A stretch of 64,000 bases of DNA from Hysterium pulicare CBS 123377 (GCA_000467715.1 AJFK01000462.1:1-64000), one strand, 5' to 3'; positions 32,796 through 44,566 are shown, counted from the stretch's first letter. Notes: generated by a model from the sequence alone, not told the origin. Program-made: numbers and translations.

Positions 32796-34024
32796 ATGGA
32801 CTCAGATACCGAATACCGCCCTGGTGGTATTCCTGCCGCCGAGATCGCGAAAATCAAACCGAAGCTGCAGAAGCGCAAGGAAGGCGAGCGTGAACACTCT
32901 CCAGCCCGCCGCCCCATCAAGAAATTGAAAGGACAAGACGGAAAATATGACCCTCCACTATCGACGTCACCAGCACGATCAACAGACGACCCGCTTGGTG
33001 CACGTTCCGGTAAAATGTCTCGCGGTCCTGCTGTGGGCTCCTCTGCTATGGTAGACTCTGAATCGAGCAGTGGTGACGAAATTCATTTTGACAAGCGCAA
33101 GCAGGCTGAAGCGGAGAAAGCTCGACGACAAATACGTGCCGAACGAAAGCGTGCGGAAATGAATCGAGAGGATCGCTATGCGAAGAAAGCGAAGATTGTT
33201 GCCCAAGAGAACGAAGGCAGATGGGTGGAGACGAGTTACGGAGTTCGAGAAGCGAGCACGTGGAAGAAGAAAGAACGAAAACCAAGGAAGAAACAGTTCA
33301 ATCATGAGGATCAAAAACTTTCGAGCGATGAGTCGGACGATGGTCAGAACGGTAAGTTTGGATTAAGAACCTTAAAGTGGAAATTACGGCACACGAGAGA
33401 TATGAAGATGCTAATGTGAATGCTACCCAGAGCCCATCTCTCAATACCCACCCGGACGAAATCGTAGGAACGCAATCAGCGAGCCGAGGCCTGAACTCGA
33501 CAACGAGGACAACGAGCGAAAGTCGAAGAACAACTCGTTGGGTCCACAGGGCTATGTTGTTGACAGTGATTTGTTGGATGACAGGAAGAAAGGTAAGTTC
33601 CACAACAATGGCATTGGGAACTGGACATATGAGATGTGAGATGCTAATGTGTTGCAGAGTCCACCGTTCCCAACTCTGGACGAACAGGTCGAAACGGAAT
33701 CAGTAAGGCGAGGCTTGAGCGCGATGACAAACTTCCGAGCAGCAAAGAAGCCAAGACCCTGAAGGAAATTATCAAGTAAGTAACTCAACATTTTTTAACC
33801 AAAGCTGGAACGGAGTGGTGCTGATTTCTTCTTCTCTTCCTCAAGCGACCAGACGACAAAACCTAAATTTCTGAAAAAGAATGCTGAAGACTTCCAATCG
33901 GGTGGTAAGTAGACATCCCTTCCTAGTCACAATACATAAAATCGCCAGCTAATTTTCCGGCCGAATAGACCCGGTTCCAAAGAAGAAAGTCTTGAAGCGG
34001 GGCACTGTTAAGGAGAAAAAGTAA
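32796..34024 (+). CDS. basic nuclear protein F with the REASTWKK block (hypothetical)
   Basis: Five exons (32796-33351, 33431-33592, 33658-33775, 33846-33904, 33969-34024) joined in phase through GTAAGT introns give 316 residues. An N-terminal Lys/Arg-rich, disordered part leads into a Lys/Arg/Glu helix (about 90-125). The block S-Y-G-V-R-E-A-S-T-W-K-K at about 147-158 is shared with protein C, even at the DNA level (25 identical bases). The rest is disordered and the C-terminus is very basic (P-K-K-K-V-L-K-R, K-E-K-K). No SAP motif is visible, so F is a partial relative of C rather than a full paralogue. Unlike B-E it is rich in introns. Function unknown; nuclear location is likely from the basic signals. 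Confidence 0.8.
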
Positions 34025-34340
34025 ACTATTACCATATCTCTGATAAGGGCGACCTCAGTCTTCCTCTTACAGGTACTTAAGTGGCTCCGGTTTGAAGTGG
34101 TCAAGTAGGTAGTCGGAGTAGCGTTGTCGGAGTGCTGTACCAAGCTAGGTGACCTAGCGAGCCGTCTACGATGTTGAACGATTTCCCTATGTTCACGACG
34201 ATGACGAGTTGGATGATGTGATGATGAGCGGCATTGGATGGCTTTTCAGGCGTTCTCTTCCTTCTTACTTTACGGCTCTGGACGACTTGTTCAAATTTTC
34301 TGAGCCATTATTGAGCTATGGCATCATCAATCAACACTCT
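34025..34340. other. intergenic, 3' flanks of converging genes
   Basis: About 316 bp between protein F (+) and the dehydrogenase (-). Nothing beyond presumed 3' untranslated sequence is seen. Confidence 0.5.
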
Positions 34341-35404
34341 CTAATAATCATAAAACCCCTTTCCGCTCTTCTTCCCTAACCATCCTGCATCTACCATCTT
34401 CTTCATTAAAACGGCTGGTCTGTACTTAGAGTCACCTGTATCTTCGTATAACACCCTCATGATAGCCAAGCATGTGTCAATGCCGATGAAATCTGCCAGC
34501 TGTAGCGGACCCATGGGTACGTTCGTCCCATTCTTCATGATGTTATCGATATCCTCTTTAGTCCCCACTCCAGTTTCCAGGCACATGATAGCTTCGTTGA
34601 TGTATGGCATAAGGATACGATTTGCCAGGAAGCCTGGGGAGTCCGCACTTCTTGAGGGCACTTTGCCCATCTTCTTACAAAATTCAACAGCGGTGTCTAT
34701 TGTGTCTTGTGATGTTTGTAAGCCTGTTATAATCTCCACTCCTTTTTGTACAGGTACGGGATTCATGAAGTGTGTACTAATCACGCGAGAGGAGGCGGAG
34801 AGGTCGGTGGGGTCTTTCGTGGTAGCAGCAGCGATTTTGGTTATGGAGATTGAGGAAGTGTTTGTGGAGAGGATGGCGTGGGATGGACAGATTTGAGCGA
34901 GCTGGAAGAATATTTTGTGCTTCAGGTCCGGTATTTCCTGAGCGGCATTAGCTTTCTGCCCGTGTAGTCTTCCAGGGGGACATACGGGAACAGCCTCAAT
35001 CACAAAATCCACATCCGAAAGATCATCCATTGATGTGCTCGGAACCAGTCTTTCCCTTGCAGCTGTAGCATCGTCTTTCGATATCCGCTGCTTGCCCACA
35101 TCTTTTTCTAGAAGCTTGTCCGCGAACTTCAGACCCTTATCGATCGAAGCTTGGGAATTGTCGATCAATCGAACGGGTATTGAAGCTTTTTGTGCTGCTA
35201 CTAGAGCAATGCCTAAACCCTGAATCCAGTCAATTGATTGTTCATCATGCAAATATTACAGCGACTTACCATTTGACCAGCTCCAATGACACCGAGCTTC
35301 TTGACCTGAGAAGCAGCTCCTACAGAACGAGTAGAGCTGAAGCTTCTGCATTGTCTTTTTAAGATTGATCTCAAGACTCGTCTTGAAGCTGAAGGGAAGG
35401 ACAT
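34341..35404 (-). CDS. mitochondrial 3-hydroxyacyl-CoA (3-hydroxybutyryl-CoA) dehydrogenase
   Basis: Exons 35404-35270, 35219-34986 and 34937-34341 give 321 residues. The second intron (48 nt, GTATGT donor, GCTAATG branch) is a multiple of three without a stop, so unspliced reading adds 16 residues inside the conserved E-A-V-P-E-I-P segment; splicing restores the family sequence. The N-terminus is rich in Arg and Ser (SASRRVLRS...RSFSSTRS), a probable mitochondrial presequence. NAD-binding G-x-G-x-x-G appears as G-V-I-G-A-G-Q-M-G near 38-46. S-T-N-T-S-S and H-F-M-N-P carry the substrate and catalytic residues (His of HFMNP). The C-terminal domain ends G-K-G-F-Y-D-Y. The enzyme oxidises 3-hydroxyacyl-CoA with NAD in fatty-acid beta-oxidation or butanoate metabolism. 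Confidence 0.94.
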
Positions 35405-35624
35405 ATTGGGAATGGAAGGAATTGATATCGTCAGAGTGGAAAATCATGTGAAGTCTGAAAGTTTGACGTGAGCGAAATGCCCGACAGAAGCCGAGCGTCA
35501 TCCACCGAGGTTCCAGAGCGGGGTCTTGGCAGATTTGCAACTCGCGCAAACACTTTGACGCGTCGACGCGTTCTCCGCCAAAAGATATCGGGGCAAGCAC
35601 CGATGTTCAACGTCAACCACAATT
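35405..35624. promoter_or_regulatory. shared divergent promoter, dehydrogenase / TOF1
   Basis: Only 220 bp separate the two start codons, so both promoters must lie here or overlap transcribed leaders. Two adjacent ACGCGTCGACGCG-like words near 35557-35572 include ACGCGT (MluI cell-cycle box type). This would fit a replication-fork gene, but I did not test it. Confidence 0.45.
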
Positions 35625-38600
35625 ATGGCACAGACGACTCTCGACGAGTGGGCCAAAGACCCTTTGGTTGATCCGGAAGTGCGAGCGCATGTCTACAGTC
35701 TTATTTCTGCGGTACGTATTCACCATCGTTCCAAAAAGACTGTAACTAACAGCTATATAGCTTGGTGGGAGCGGCGACGATGGACGATATGCACTCGGAG
35801 ATGACGCGCTATTATGTTTGAAGGACCTTCGGAAATGGCTCAAGGTTGTCGATACGCAATTGAACCGGCGTGATGTTGCGCGATGTATGGCAGAGGCCAA
35901 CCTCGTGAAGGGTGATCTTCTGGAGATACTGGCGAAGGTGTCGGACAGGGTGACGGTGGATAAATTGAAGCACAAGACTGCGGTAGCATGCTGTAGGTTG
36001 GGAGAATCTATATGCGGTTTCTGAAACTGACAGCGAATAGTGGAACTTCTCGTTCCCTTAACATGGCCAGTCGAGATCGATCCTCAGGAAGCTACAGTTA
36101 ACCACCACCGCCACGGTCCCTATATTCAGCTCGCACAGATTGGCTACAAGCGCGCTATTCTCCAGTATGATACCGCAAAGATCCTCCAGGTTGCTGTACG
36201 CACCGCTCTACCCTCAATGGCCGAACCCCGGAAGGAGAGATCAGTCCGTGATGAGGGGATCATCCGTATCGTTCTCTACTTCATTCGCAACATCGCCATG
36301 CTCTCGCCACCCAACAGCGTGCCCACAGATGGAGATGAGGCCGAGATATCAAGATCCGCAACAATTGATGCATTCCACGACCAAGACATCTTCCAGGTTA
36401 TCCTGACGGTTGCATCTAGCATGGGAGATGAATTTGTCTCACAAGATGTTGCGGTTTTGGAGATTTTATTCTATCTACTGAAGGGCATTGATGCAGAGAA
36501 GCTCTTCATGGAAGAGAAGAAACTCACAACTACAAACACGGAGGAGTTCAAGAGCTTGATTCAGAAAGAGAAGGCGATGTTGGCTGGATATGCGCGTCAT
36601 GCGCCAACCAGACATAACCGGTTCGGAACCATGATCTGGGTCAAGCGCGACGACGAAAGGGTATCGACAATCTCGGGGCAGGATGTACTAGGGAAAGCTC
36701 AGAAGAGTATGCAGAAGATGGACACGACCAAGAAGTGGAATAAACCCCGTACTGGCGGTCGACGAAAGGAGGATGAAGCCGGCAAGGAGGAATTCGATCT
36801 TCCCATTCCCCTCTCAGCTTCAGCGCGTAAACACCTCAAAGCGTTCGTAGAAGAGTTCTTAGACTCTTCGTTCAATCCTCTTTTTCTGCATCTCCGAAAG
36901 GCTATCGAACGCGAGGTCGAAAGAGTGGAAACCCGCCATTCCCGTCAATTCTTCTATCTCGTATCATGGTTCTTAAGAGCAGAATGCGCTCGTCGTCGTC
37001 AAATCAAAGAACACGCAGCAGACCCAAAGAGCAACGAGATCCTCAATGCGGAAGATGAAAGCTATGGTCTCGTCGCTGAAGTCATGAATCAAGAAACATT
37101 CGTCCTCCTCAATCGATTCATGCAGCGAAGCCAAGACGAGAAGAGATGGCAGGACTTGAATGCCGGCATGAAATGCTTTACTCAAATCCTTCACACCGTC
37201 CAAGAGATGTCGGAGTCGGCGATGGAGGATGATCAGGAAATCGCAGAGAACATCCAGAATCGTATTTTCTACGAGGAGTCAACACATGATCGCATCGTGG
37301 CTATGCTTCGTAGCTATAAGGATCAGGGCTTTGGGTATCTAGATGCTTGTACAGAACTGTCTCATGTCTTCTTGCGAATGCTCGAACGCTACTCTAAACA
37401 GAATGTCGACTTGCAAGTCCGCTCTCGGCGACGCGCAAGGAAGAAGAAGAAAGTTGAGGCGCAAGCTCAAGGCGTCGAGAACGAGGAGGGCAATGTATCT
37501 GAAGCGGAAGACATTGTGGAAGCACAACGAACTACCACCGAACGCAAATTCGATTTCCACCGGTTCTCCGCTAGGTTCATGACGCAGGGTAGTGTCGACA
37601 CTTTCGTTGCGTTCGCGAGATTTTATAACGATCTCAGTACGGAGCAGCTAAAGCGCGCCCATCGCTTCTTCTACCGTGTAGCGTTCAAACTGGAGTTGGG
37701 CGTCTTACTCTACCGGGTTGATATCCTTCAACTATTCAACAAAATGATTAGGGGGCCTGAGGGTCTAGATCCAGAGTCGCCGTCGTTCAAGGAGTGGGAA
37801 GAGTTCGTACGTCATTTCTTTAGAGCGGTGGTCAAGAAAGTTCAAGATCGACCGGAGCTTGTAGTAGAGATGTTGTTCAGCAAGATTCCTCACGCGATGT
37901 TCTACCTTGAGCATGGCTACGAGCGCGAAATACCCACGCGCACCCCCCGAGCGCCGGCTGAACTCGAAGTCAAGCCTGGGATGGAGAAAGCTGATCAGAT
38001 TGGTGTTGCTGTTGGTGTTTTAGTCAATCAACAAAAGTCGGATTCATTGCATTGGGTGCGAGATACCTTGGCTTCTGCAGCCCAGGAGCGCAAGAGTTGG
38101 GAAGACATGGATGAAGCGAGGAAAGCCACCGAAGCACCTCCCGCTGGCGAAGCACCGGTCGAGACAACAGAGGAAAGCGAGCCCCCTAAGGCTCCTTCAA
38201 TCCGTAAGTTTACACCTCTCCAACCTACTGCCACAAAGCTAATTCATTATAGTCGTCAAACCCGACAACGACGAACGCCGCCTAGCCATGTTCAAAGACA
38301 ACAAACTCCGCCTTCTCATGACCCTCGTTGGCATGATACGCCTCGGCATCGACGATGACCCGGACACCACTTGGATCATTCCTTCCTCTCTTACCTCCTC
38401 TGACCTCACCGAAGCTGTTGACCTCATCCGCAAATTCGAGTTCGATCCCCCGGTCTACGATGATGGAAAGGCGCCTGAAGACTTCCTCCGCAGTAAAGCC
38501 GCCGCGAGGAGACAACGTCGAGCAGAATTCGATGATGAGTCGGATGGGGACATAAGTGTGGGTGAAGGAGAGTACGCAGCTGGCGGTCCTACTGAGCGGA

Positions 38601-39280
38601 AGGCAGATGCGTTGGACGAGCTGAAGTCCAAGCGAAGGCGCAGGCGCAGGAGCCGGACGCCAATGGAGCTCGATGATGAAGAGCAAGAGCTGAAGGCTGA
38701 AGCGAGGAGGAAGAAGGATCTAGAGAAGCAGAGGAAAGTCAAGAGTACGATTTTCGTTCATGAATCGGATGATGAGAGTGATGAGGAGAGGGATACTGCG
38801 TTCTTTGCTCGTGAGAAGGAGTTGCGGAATAAGAATCAACATGGGTTACAGGAGGCTTTGGCGCGCGGGGATGCGGAGGTGATGGTATCTAGCAAGAAGA
38901 AGAGGAAGTCGGCGGGTGGAGAGGAGAGGAAGGAGAAGAAGAAGAGGAGAACGGTGTTTGAGGAATCTGACGAGGAAGGGAGTGGGCGGGATGAGGTGGT
39001 TAGTATTAGTAGTAGGGCGAGTTCGGAGGGTATTGGTGCGCTGGTGGCGTTGGAGAGTGATGAGGAAGAGGAGGCAACCGATACGCCTCTGTCTTCGCAA
39101 CTGGCTGGACATGTCAGTGATGATGGGGCAGAGACCGAAATATCTAAGCCGATGTCGAGAGCAGATAGGGACTCTGTCATGTTGGATGATGAGGATGAGG
39201 AAGATGCTCCTGTGGTGAGGAAGCCTGTTGCGAGGAACATGAGGGCTGGGTTTGTCATTGATGATAGCGATGAGGAGTGA
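35625..39280 (+). CDS. TOF1: Timeless-family replication fork protein TOF1/Swi1
   Basis: Exons 35625-35711, 35761-35992, 36041-38203 and 38253-39280 join in phase into 1169 residues, the usual size for fungal Tof1. The N-terminal third carries the TIMELESS-type helical repeat: L-L-V-P-L-T-W-P, then Q-L-A-Q-I-G-Y-K-R-A-I-L, then V-R-D-E-G-I-I-R-I-V-L-Y-F-I-R-N-I. The centre is helical (R-F-S-A-R-F-M-T-Q-G-S-V-D-T-F-V) and the C-terminal third is acidic, Lys/Arg/Ser-rich and probably disordered. In yeast and animals this protein works with Csm3/Tipin at the replisome in the nucleus, holding helicase and polymerase together and mediating checkpoint signals and fork pausing. It is divergently transcribed from the dehydrogenase. 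Confidence 0.95.
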
Positions 39281-40194
39281 ATTGGATATGGCGTTCTGGG
39301 AGGATTAGGGCATAATGGGATAAAACGGGATTCTTCTTTCTGGTGGAGTTTATATACCAGATGCCTAGTCTTGATTATATGCCTCTCGTCTGTATCAATG
39401 CGTGTCACTGTTCACAATACCAAGGATGTTTTTTGGGGGGCAAGTAATCAGATATCCAGCTTCAATAACCTTTTTAGTTGGTTGTATTCTTCTCCTTTTC
39501 CCTTCAACCTCTAATCAAAATAAGCCCCTAAGGAATTAGAAGCTGGGCTGAAAGTGGCGACCTTGAGTTGTGGCTTTGGACGGAATATAATTCATCCCTG
39601 TAGACAGTGGACAACGTGAGCAACTAGACTGGACAAACACTCCCATATCTTATAAATGTAACTCTCTGCAGTCTACTGCAAAAAGTAACTAAAAGAGACT
39701 CTCCCTGAGGTCAATAGCTTTGAGTACAAGACCATAGCTCTGATATAAATAGGCAAATAGATCTTGAGAGCCACACATCGTACTTTTACAGATCAAGCTA
39801 CATGATGGTATAGCACGGTAACATCTTAGTTTCCATGCTGTCTGACCTCACCGCCAATCGCGTGGAGGGCCATCTGTGACATGGCCTGACCTTCTTGGAC
39901 TTTGTGCCCCTGCCCTTCACCTCTCACCGTCAGTTCCTTCCCATTTAAGATTGCGGGGCGTGTGAACAGTCGATGGCGTGACCGCTGCTTGCGTTTGCCA
40001 GGTGAAGTTGACGTCGTTGCCTGGCTACTTCCTCACTCTCGCTCGCTACTTCCTCCCTCTTGCTCGCTCCTTCCTCACTCTCCCTCGCTCCTTCCTCCCT
40101 CGCCACACCACTCTCCTTCGGGCGTCCACATCGTCAACGCCATCACGCGTAAGTCTTCTTCCGCCCTCTCTGACGGCGTGGCCCTCTCGCAATC
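39281..40194. other. intergenic region and pyrimidine-rich leader
   Basis: No gene is supported. The last 170 bp are strongly C/T-rich and contain the 21-bp minisatellite listed separately. A frame of 160 codons (39902-40384) crosses it, but its start codon and composition are unconvincing. Confidence 0.5.
40025..40104 (+). repeat. 21-bp pyrimidine minisatellite, about 3.8 copies
   Basis: Units start at 40025, 40046, 40067 and 40088 and follow the consensus CTMCTTCCTCMCTCTYSCTCG with a few substitutions. The tract is almost pure C/T with periodic G. It lies in the promoter or leader of the next gene, about 90-170 bp before its ATG. Confidence 0.85.
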
Positions 40195-42442
40195 ATGCTC
40201 ACGTATCGTGACAGGCAGAAGTTTGAGCTCCTCCGTGCGCATTGGGAGGCTGCCCAAGTTCAACCCGCCAACATGCTTGGATACAGCAGGGCAAAGACGC
40301 CAAAGCCTAAGCACCAGCGGCTGCTCTCTCTCACCCCCGATGGCCATCCAGCCCAGCGGCAGCCGAGTAGGCTTCGCCGTCTGAAATCCTCCACTTTTAC
40401 TCAGAACTCTTTTGTATTGAAAGCGAAAGAAGTTTTCGGTGGCAAGAAACCTTCACATCCGAAGACAGCTGCGACCACTCCCGCGAGCGATTCGCACCAC
40501 TCACTCATCGATTCAGCTGATGAAACGTCAAGGCTGATAGGTTCAAGTCCTCAATTCACCGAGAGACCAGATTCTGCTGATTTCTCTGAACCCTCGCCTA
40601 TCCAATGTGCACCACAGAAATCCGTTCGCAGTGAGATTGCAGTCCCAGACTCTGACGATACGCCTCGTGCTCTTCCTCGCTCTCAGACAAATGGTAACCT
40701 CTCTTTGTCTTCGTCCGGTAGTGTTTCGACTGCAGTTCAGCGGATGGACGCGTTGGGCTCTACGCCGGCTCTTGCCTCTGTCGACACACGTCGGCAATTC
40801 CAGAGTCGTATTCCCAGTGCACCCAAGAATGTAATTCCCGTCAGGCGTCCTGCTCAGCGTCCCCTTCAACGCGCCATTCAGTATAACGCTGAGCGTCGTC
40901 GAATCAGCCAGCGGAGCGAGAAGCACATTGCAGCAGGCGAAGCTTTCGCTGCCTCTAGCCAAGAACCACAACGGTCGAAAACTACTTCAGATCTTGTGGA
41001 AGGTCATGAGAACGACCCTTTTGCCAGCAGCTATGCAACGTCGCTGCAGAACCAGAGAGCGACAATGTCATCGTCTCGGAAAGAAAACGTTGCTCACCGG
41101 TCTGTTAGACCTCAGCGTATTCGTCAACCCGCTCGTCAGCACTCTGGTCGGATCGCACAACGCAATCATACAGCAACGAACCGTCCCTCTCAGCAGTCCT
41201 CTTACCAAGTTAATGGTAAAGGGAAAGAGCCGGTCCGAGACCCGCCCGTCCTGCATGACAACAGTGACAGATCAAATCTTGCAGTGCAGCCGTCCAGAGT
41301 TGTCAAACGCAAGCCAGTACCGGAGCCGCACTCCCGGCTTCCACGTCCCTCTACCACCTTCGACGTGCCCCAAACAGGACTCTTACGCCCAGTCAGCCCA
41401 ATGACTCCTCGCCAATCCGGTCAACAACACCTTCAGTCGGGCCTACCCAAGAAAGCATTGGAAACAAGCATCCAGAGGCAAGACTTGGAAACGAACCGAG
41501 ACAACAGCTCAGGGGACTCAAGCTCACGTGGAGGCCTTCCCAGTGAGGTGGGTCGGAGTTCTGTTCATCCAGCACTTGAGTCATTTTGCTCTCCGCCAAA
41601 GGAAGTCAAAGCTGTTTCGCCAGCTCCCCAAGGTTATTCTCAGTCCGCGGAAAGAGGACCTCATAACCATCTAGAACATCAACGAAACGAAACGACGCCG
41701 CAAGAAGTCGAGATCCATACCGGACACGAAGCGGACACAGACATCGAGACTAACAACCAGAACCCTTTTCTGACTCCCTCTGTTCTTGTTTCTAGCTCTG
41801 AAAGCTCTCCAGACGTACCAAACTCTCAAACTCAATCTCTGCATCATGTTTTTGCTAGTACCTCTTTACACGGTGATGCTAATGACGACCTGCAGAGAGA
41901 GCAGGTTACCGAAGAAATGGATTCCAGATATTGGACCGGTCGAGTGTCAAACTATCGGGACTACTACCTCTGGAAGGAAAACCGAGACAGCACGAGAGAC
42001 CAGGCCGTGTACCTGGGACAGCACCATTACGTCCAGATATATGAGAAGCTGGCGGAAGATTGCCGTACATCCAGGGCTCTCCGCAGTCTTTGGGTAAGAT
42101 ATCACCCGATCCAGTCCCCTTGGTATACACGAGCTCGTCCACACTAACATTTTGCAGGAGCACCAAGAACAGTTTGCGATCGAGAGGGGTTGGTATCACT
42201 TACGTTACGCAAAGCACCGCCCACGACCTCCAACGCCCCCACCTCGTCGTCCAACTCCCCCGCCAAGCATGCTCATGAGGACGAGACGCTCCATGTCTAA
42301 CCTTTTCAAATCATCGAGCAGCAGACAGACGAGCGACGGGTCAGGAGACCAGGCACCGCCCGTCCCGCCAATTCCATCGCTGGCAAGTTTGTCCAAGAGT
42401 CTGTTCAGCAAGTCAATGGTGAATCTTCGGGGAAGAAACTGA
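40195..42442 (+). CDS. Ser/Pro/Gln-rich fungal protein of unknown function
   Basis: Exons 40195-42093 and 42158-42442 give 727 residues. Most of the protein is disordered and rich in Ser, Pro, Gln and Arg. Near the C-terminus a short ordered part (about 580-660) has R-Y-W-T-G-R-V-S-N-Y-R-D-Y-Y-L-W, then a helix, then E-H-Q-E-Q-F-A-I-E-R-G-W-Y; the intron falls inside it in phase 0, which supports the splice. A P-P-P-R-R-P-T-P-P-P linker and an S-L-S-K-S-L-F-S-K-S tail follow. The start could instead use an upstream exon: a GTAAGT near 40149 and CAG at 40216 would splice out the ATG at 40195. I recognise no family. Confidence 0.75.
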
Positions 42443-42969
42443 GGGTGTGATATGGAGTGGTTTTCTTGTTTCCTTTTTCTTTCATACGACAAATCAGGAT
42501 TGTGGAATTTGGTAATGGTGGACTTTGAGAGGCAGGCTAGCCGGGGATTTGTTTATGTTTGGTTGAGTTGAATCTTTGTGGATTTCTGGAGTTGTGGTTT
42601 GGAGATTTATGCTGGACTGGAGGTTGAGAAAAAAGGAAATGTTGAGTTGACTGAGTGATCTCACCTCCGGTCTGCCTGCTCAGCAAAGGTTCAAATGGAT
42701 ATGCATGTGTCTTCTGGTTTGGGGTACCCTGGAAAATGGGCGGAGAAAAATCTAGGAAAATGGAGAAAAAAAATTGAAAAATTTAAGTTTTATATGAATG
42801 TGACTTGAGAGGATTTACTGGACCTCGCCTCTACGACATGAGATTAAGGGAGTTGTGGCACGGGAGAAGACAGTAGGTAAACCAAGTTTTGAAACCCTGT
42901 TTGATGGTAGACTGGAAAATACCTACCTTAAAAATCCTATAATATAGCGTCCAACGCCTACTCATGCAC
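42443..42969. other. intergenic, 3' flanks of converging genes
   Basis: About 530 bp, with a poly-A-rich segment near 42735-42790. No coding feature is supported. Confidence 0.5.
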
Positions 42970-44566
42970 CTACTCCGGCCTCTTCCTCTTATTATTGAGA
43001 TAAAGACTAATCTGCTGCACCGAATCCACAAAAAGCACCCTCTTCGCATCACTCTTCCAAACCAGCACGCCCAAATTCTCGGCATACTCCAACAACTCGC
43101 GATACTCGGCCTCGTGCCCAAAATCCTTCATCAGAAAGCCCGCCGTCGTCTCGACGCGCTCGCCCTCGTACTCCCACAGCCGGATCTGGTCCATGACGGT
43201 GGGCGGCAGGACGGGCTGGGCCTTCTGCATCTGCGGATGCGCGTGCGCGGTCAGGTAGTCGATGATCTGGGCGGCGGAGATGCCGAGGTGGATGGCGCGG
43301 AGGACCGACTCCTTTGTCAGTTTGCCCGAGACGAGGTTCGGGTGGCGCGAGGTGAATTTGGTGAAGAGGGACAGGACGGCGATTTGCAGGAGCGACGAGG
43401 TGTAGGCGTAGAGGCGGTAGTTTGTCTCGATGATTATGTAGCCCTTTTGGGAGGCGGAGGGCCGCAGGGCGTTGGAGAAGGTCTGCGCGGCGGCGGAGGG
43501 GGCGCCCGAGTCTGAAGTGAGGGTTGTGGCGAGGCGGGTGGGGTGGAAGCGGTGGGAGGAGCGCGAGCGGCGGTAGATGATGCCGAAGTCGTTGAGGTCT
43601 TCGAGCATTTGGAGTTGGGTTGCCGTGAGGTTGGTTGTGGAGTAGTCTTGGCCTAGTTCGAGGGAGCCGAGCATGAAGAGGAAGGAGAGGATGTCGATTT
43701 CGGACATGCCGAGTTGCTGTGGATCCGATGTGTTAGAAGCTGAACGTACTTGCTGAGAGTGGAGATGTTGAGGGGTGACTTACTTCAGGTGCATACTTGA
43801 GGTATACGATGAGTAGACTCCAGACCTGCGCATTCGTATCTTGCAGAACGAACTGGAAGCCTGCTTTTGTGATCTTGACTCTATTGTGGCCGCCAGAGGA
43901 CACAAAGCCGCCAGCATCCAGGAGCCGCTTCGTTCCGCTTTCAACGCCCGAGCCTAGATTTTGCGCATTCGCAAGCCCGCTCGTTGACCCCACCATAAAA
44001 TATAATATCGACTCCCATCTTGTCTGGGCATGTTTATCCAAATCTCCCACATCGACCTTAGTCTCGTCGGAGGTATTAGACAGCACGCCAAAGGAGCCCT
44101 GGGTGCCACCGCCCGTGAGAGCTTGTCTCAGGGAGTTTGCGAAGCCTGAGGATAGGCGGTAGGCGTAGACTTTCGGTTGCTCTTGAACCGAGCCTAGAAT
44201 GTGGAGAGACTCGAGCACGGCGATGGCTTTTTCTTTCTCCCTACGTAGCCGCATTAGCTAGTGCTTCTGAAGCTGAAAGGTATTCATACGATCTCGCTTC
44301 CGGTTTGATCCACGCATCAAGATCGGTGACGAGGAAAGGGCCGGTCATATAGATCATGGCCATTACGATGCTCTTTGCTATCATCCCACCAGAGTCAGTT
44401 GCGTGCTTTCATTCAACTTCGATTCTAATAACCATAACTCACCCAAATGCGGCAGCATGCACCTAAAAATCGCCAGCGTTGTCGAAGGCTGTTGATACAA
44501 CTTCTTATGCGTGGAGCCGGGGAGCTGCTCGAGGTACTCAAGAGCCTGAGAGGTTGACGCCGACAT
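42970..44566 (-). CDS. TFB2: TFIIH core subunit Tfb2 (p52)
   Basis: Exons 44566-44443, 44377-44290, 44240-43784 and 43716-42970 join in phase into 471 residues, as expected for fungal Tfb2. The N-terminus (Y-L-E-Q-L-P-G-S-T-H-K-K-L-Y-Q-Q-P) and W-I-K-P-E-A-R are family marks. The C-terminal half has I-I-I-E-T-N-Y-R-L-Y-A-Y-T, H-L-G-I-S-A-A-Q-I-I-D-Y-L-T-A-H-A-H-P and L-P-P-T-V-M-D-Q-I-R-L-W-E, all conserved from yeast to human p52. In TFIIH this subunit holds and stimulates the XPB/Ssl2 translocase and binds the small Tfb5 subunit, in transcription initiation and nucleotide-excision repair. It is divergently arranged with the thioesterase gene (299 bp between start codons). Confidence 0.96.

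Noticed and set aside
38282-39408. Long minus-strand frames opposite the 3' part of TOF1
   Set aside because: They mirror the acidic/basic low-complexity coding of TOF1 (Ser/Leu-rich antisense frames) and have no independent features.
39902-40384. 160-codon plus frame with LLPxSxS heptads
   Set aside because: The repeats come from the DNA minisatellite, and the frame overlaps the start of the better supported gene in another frame.
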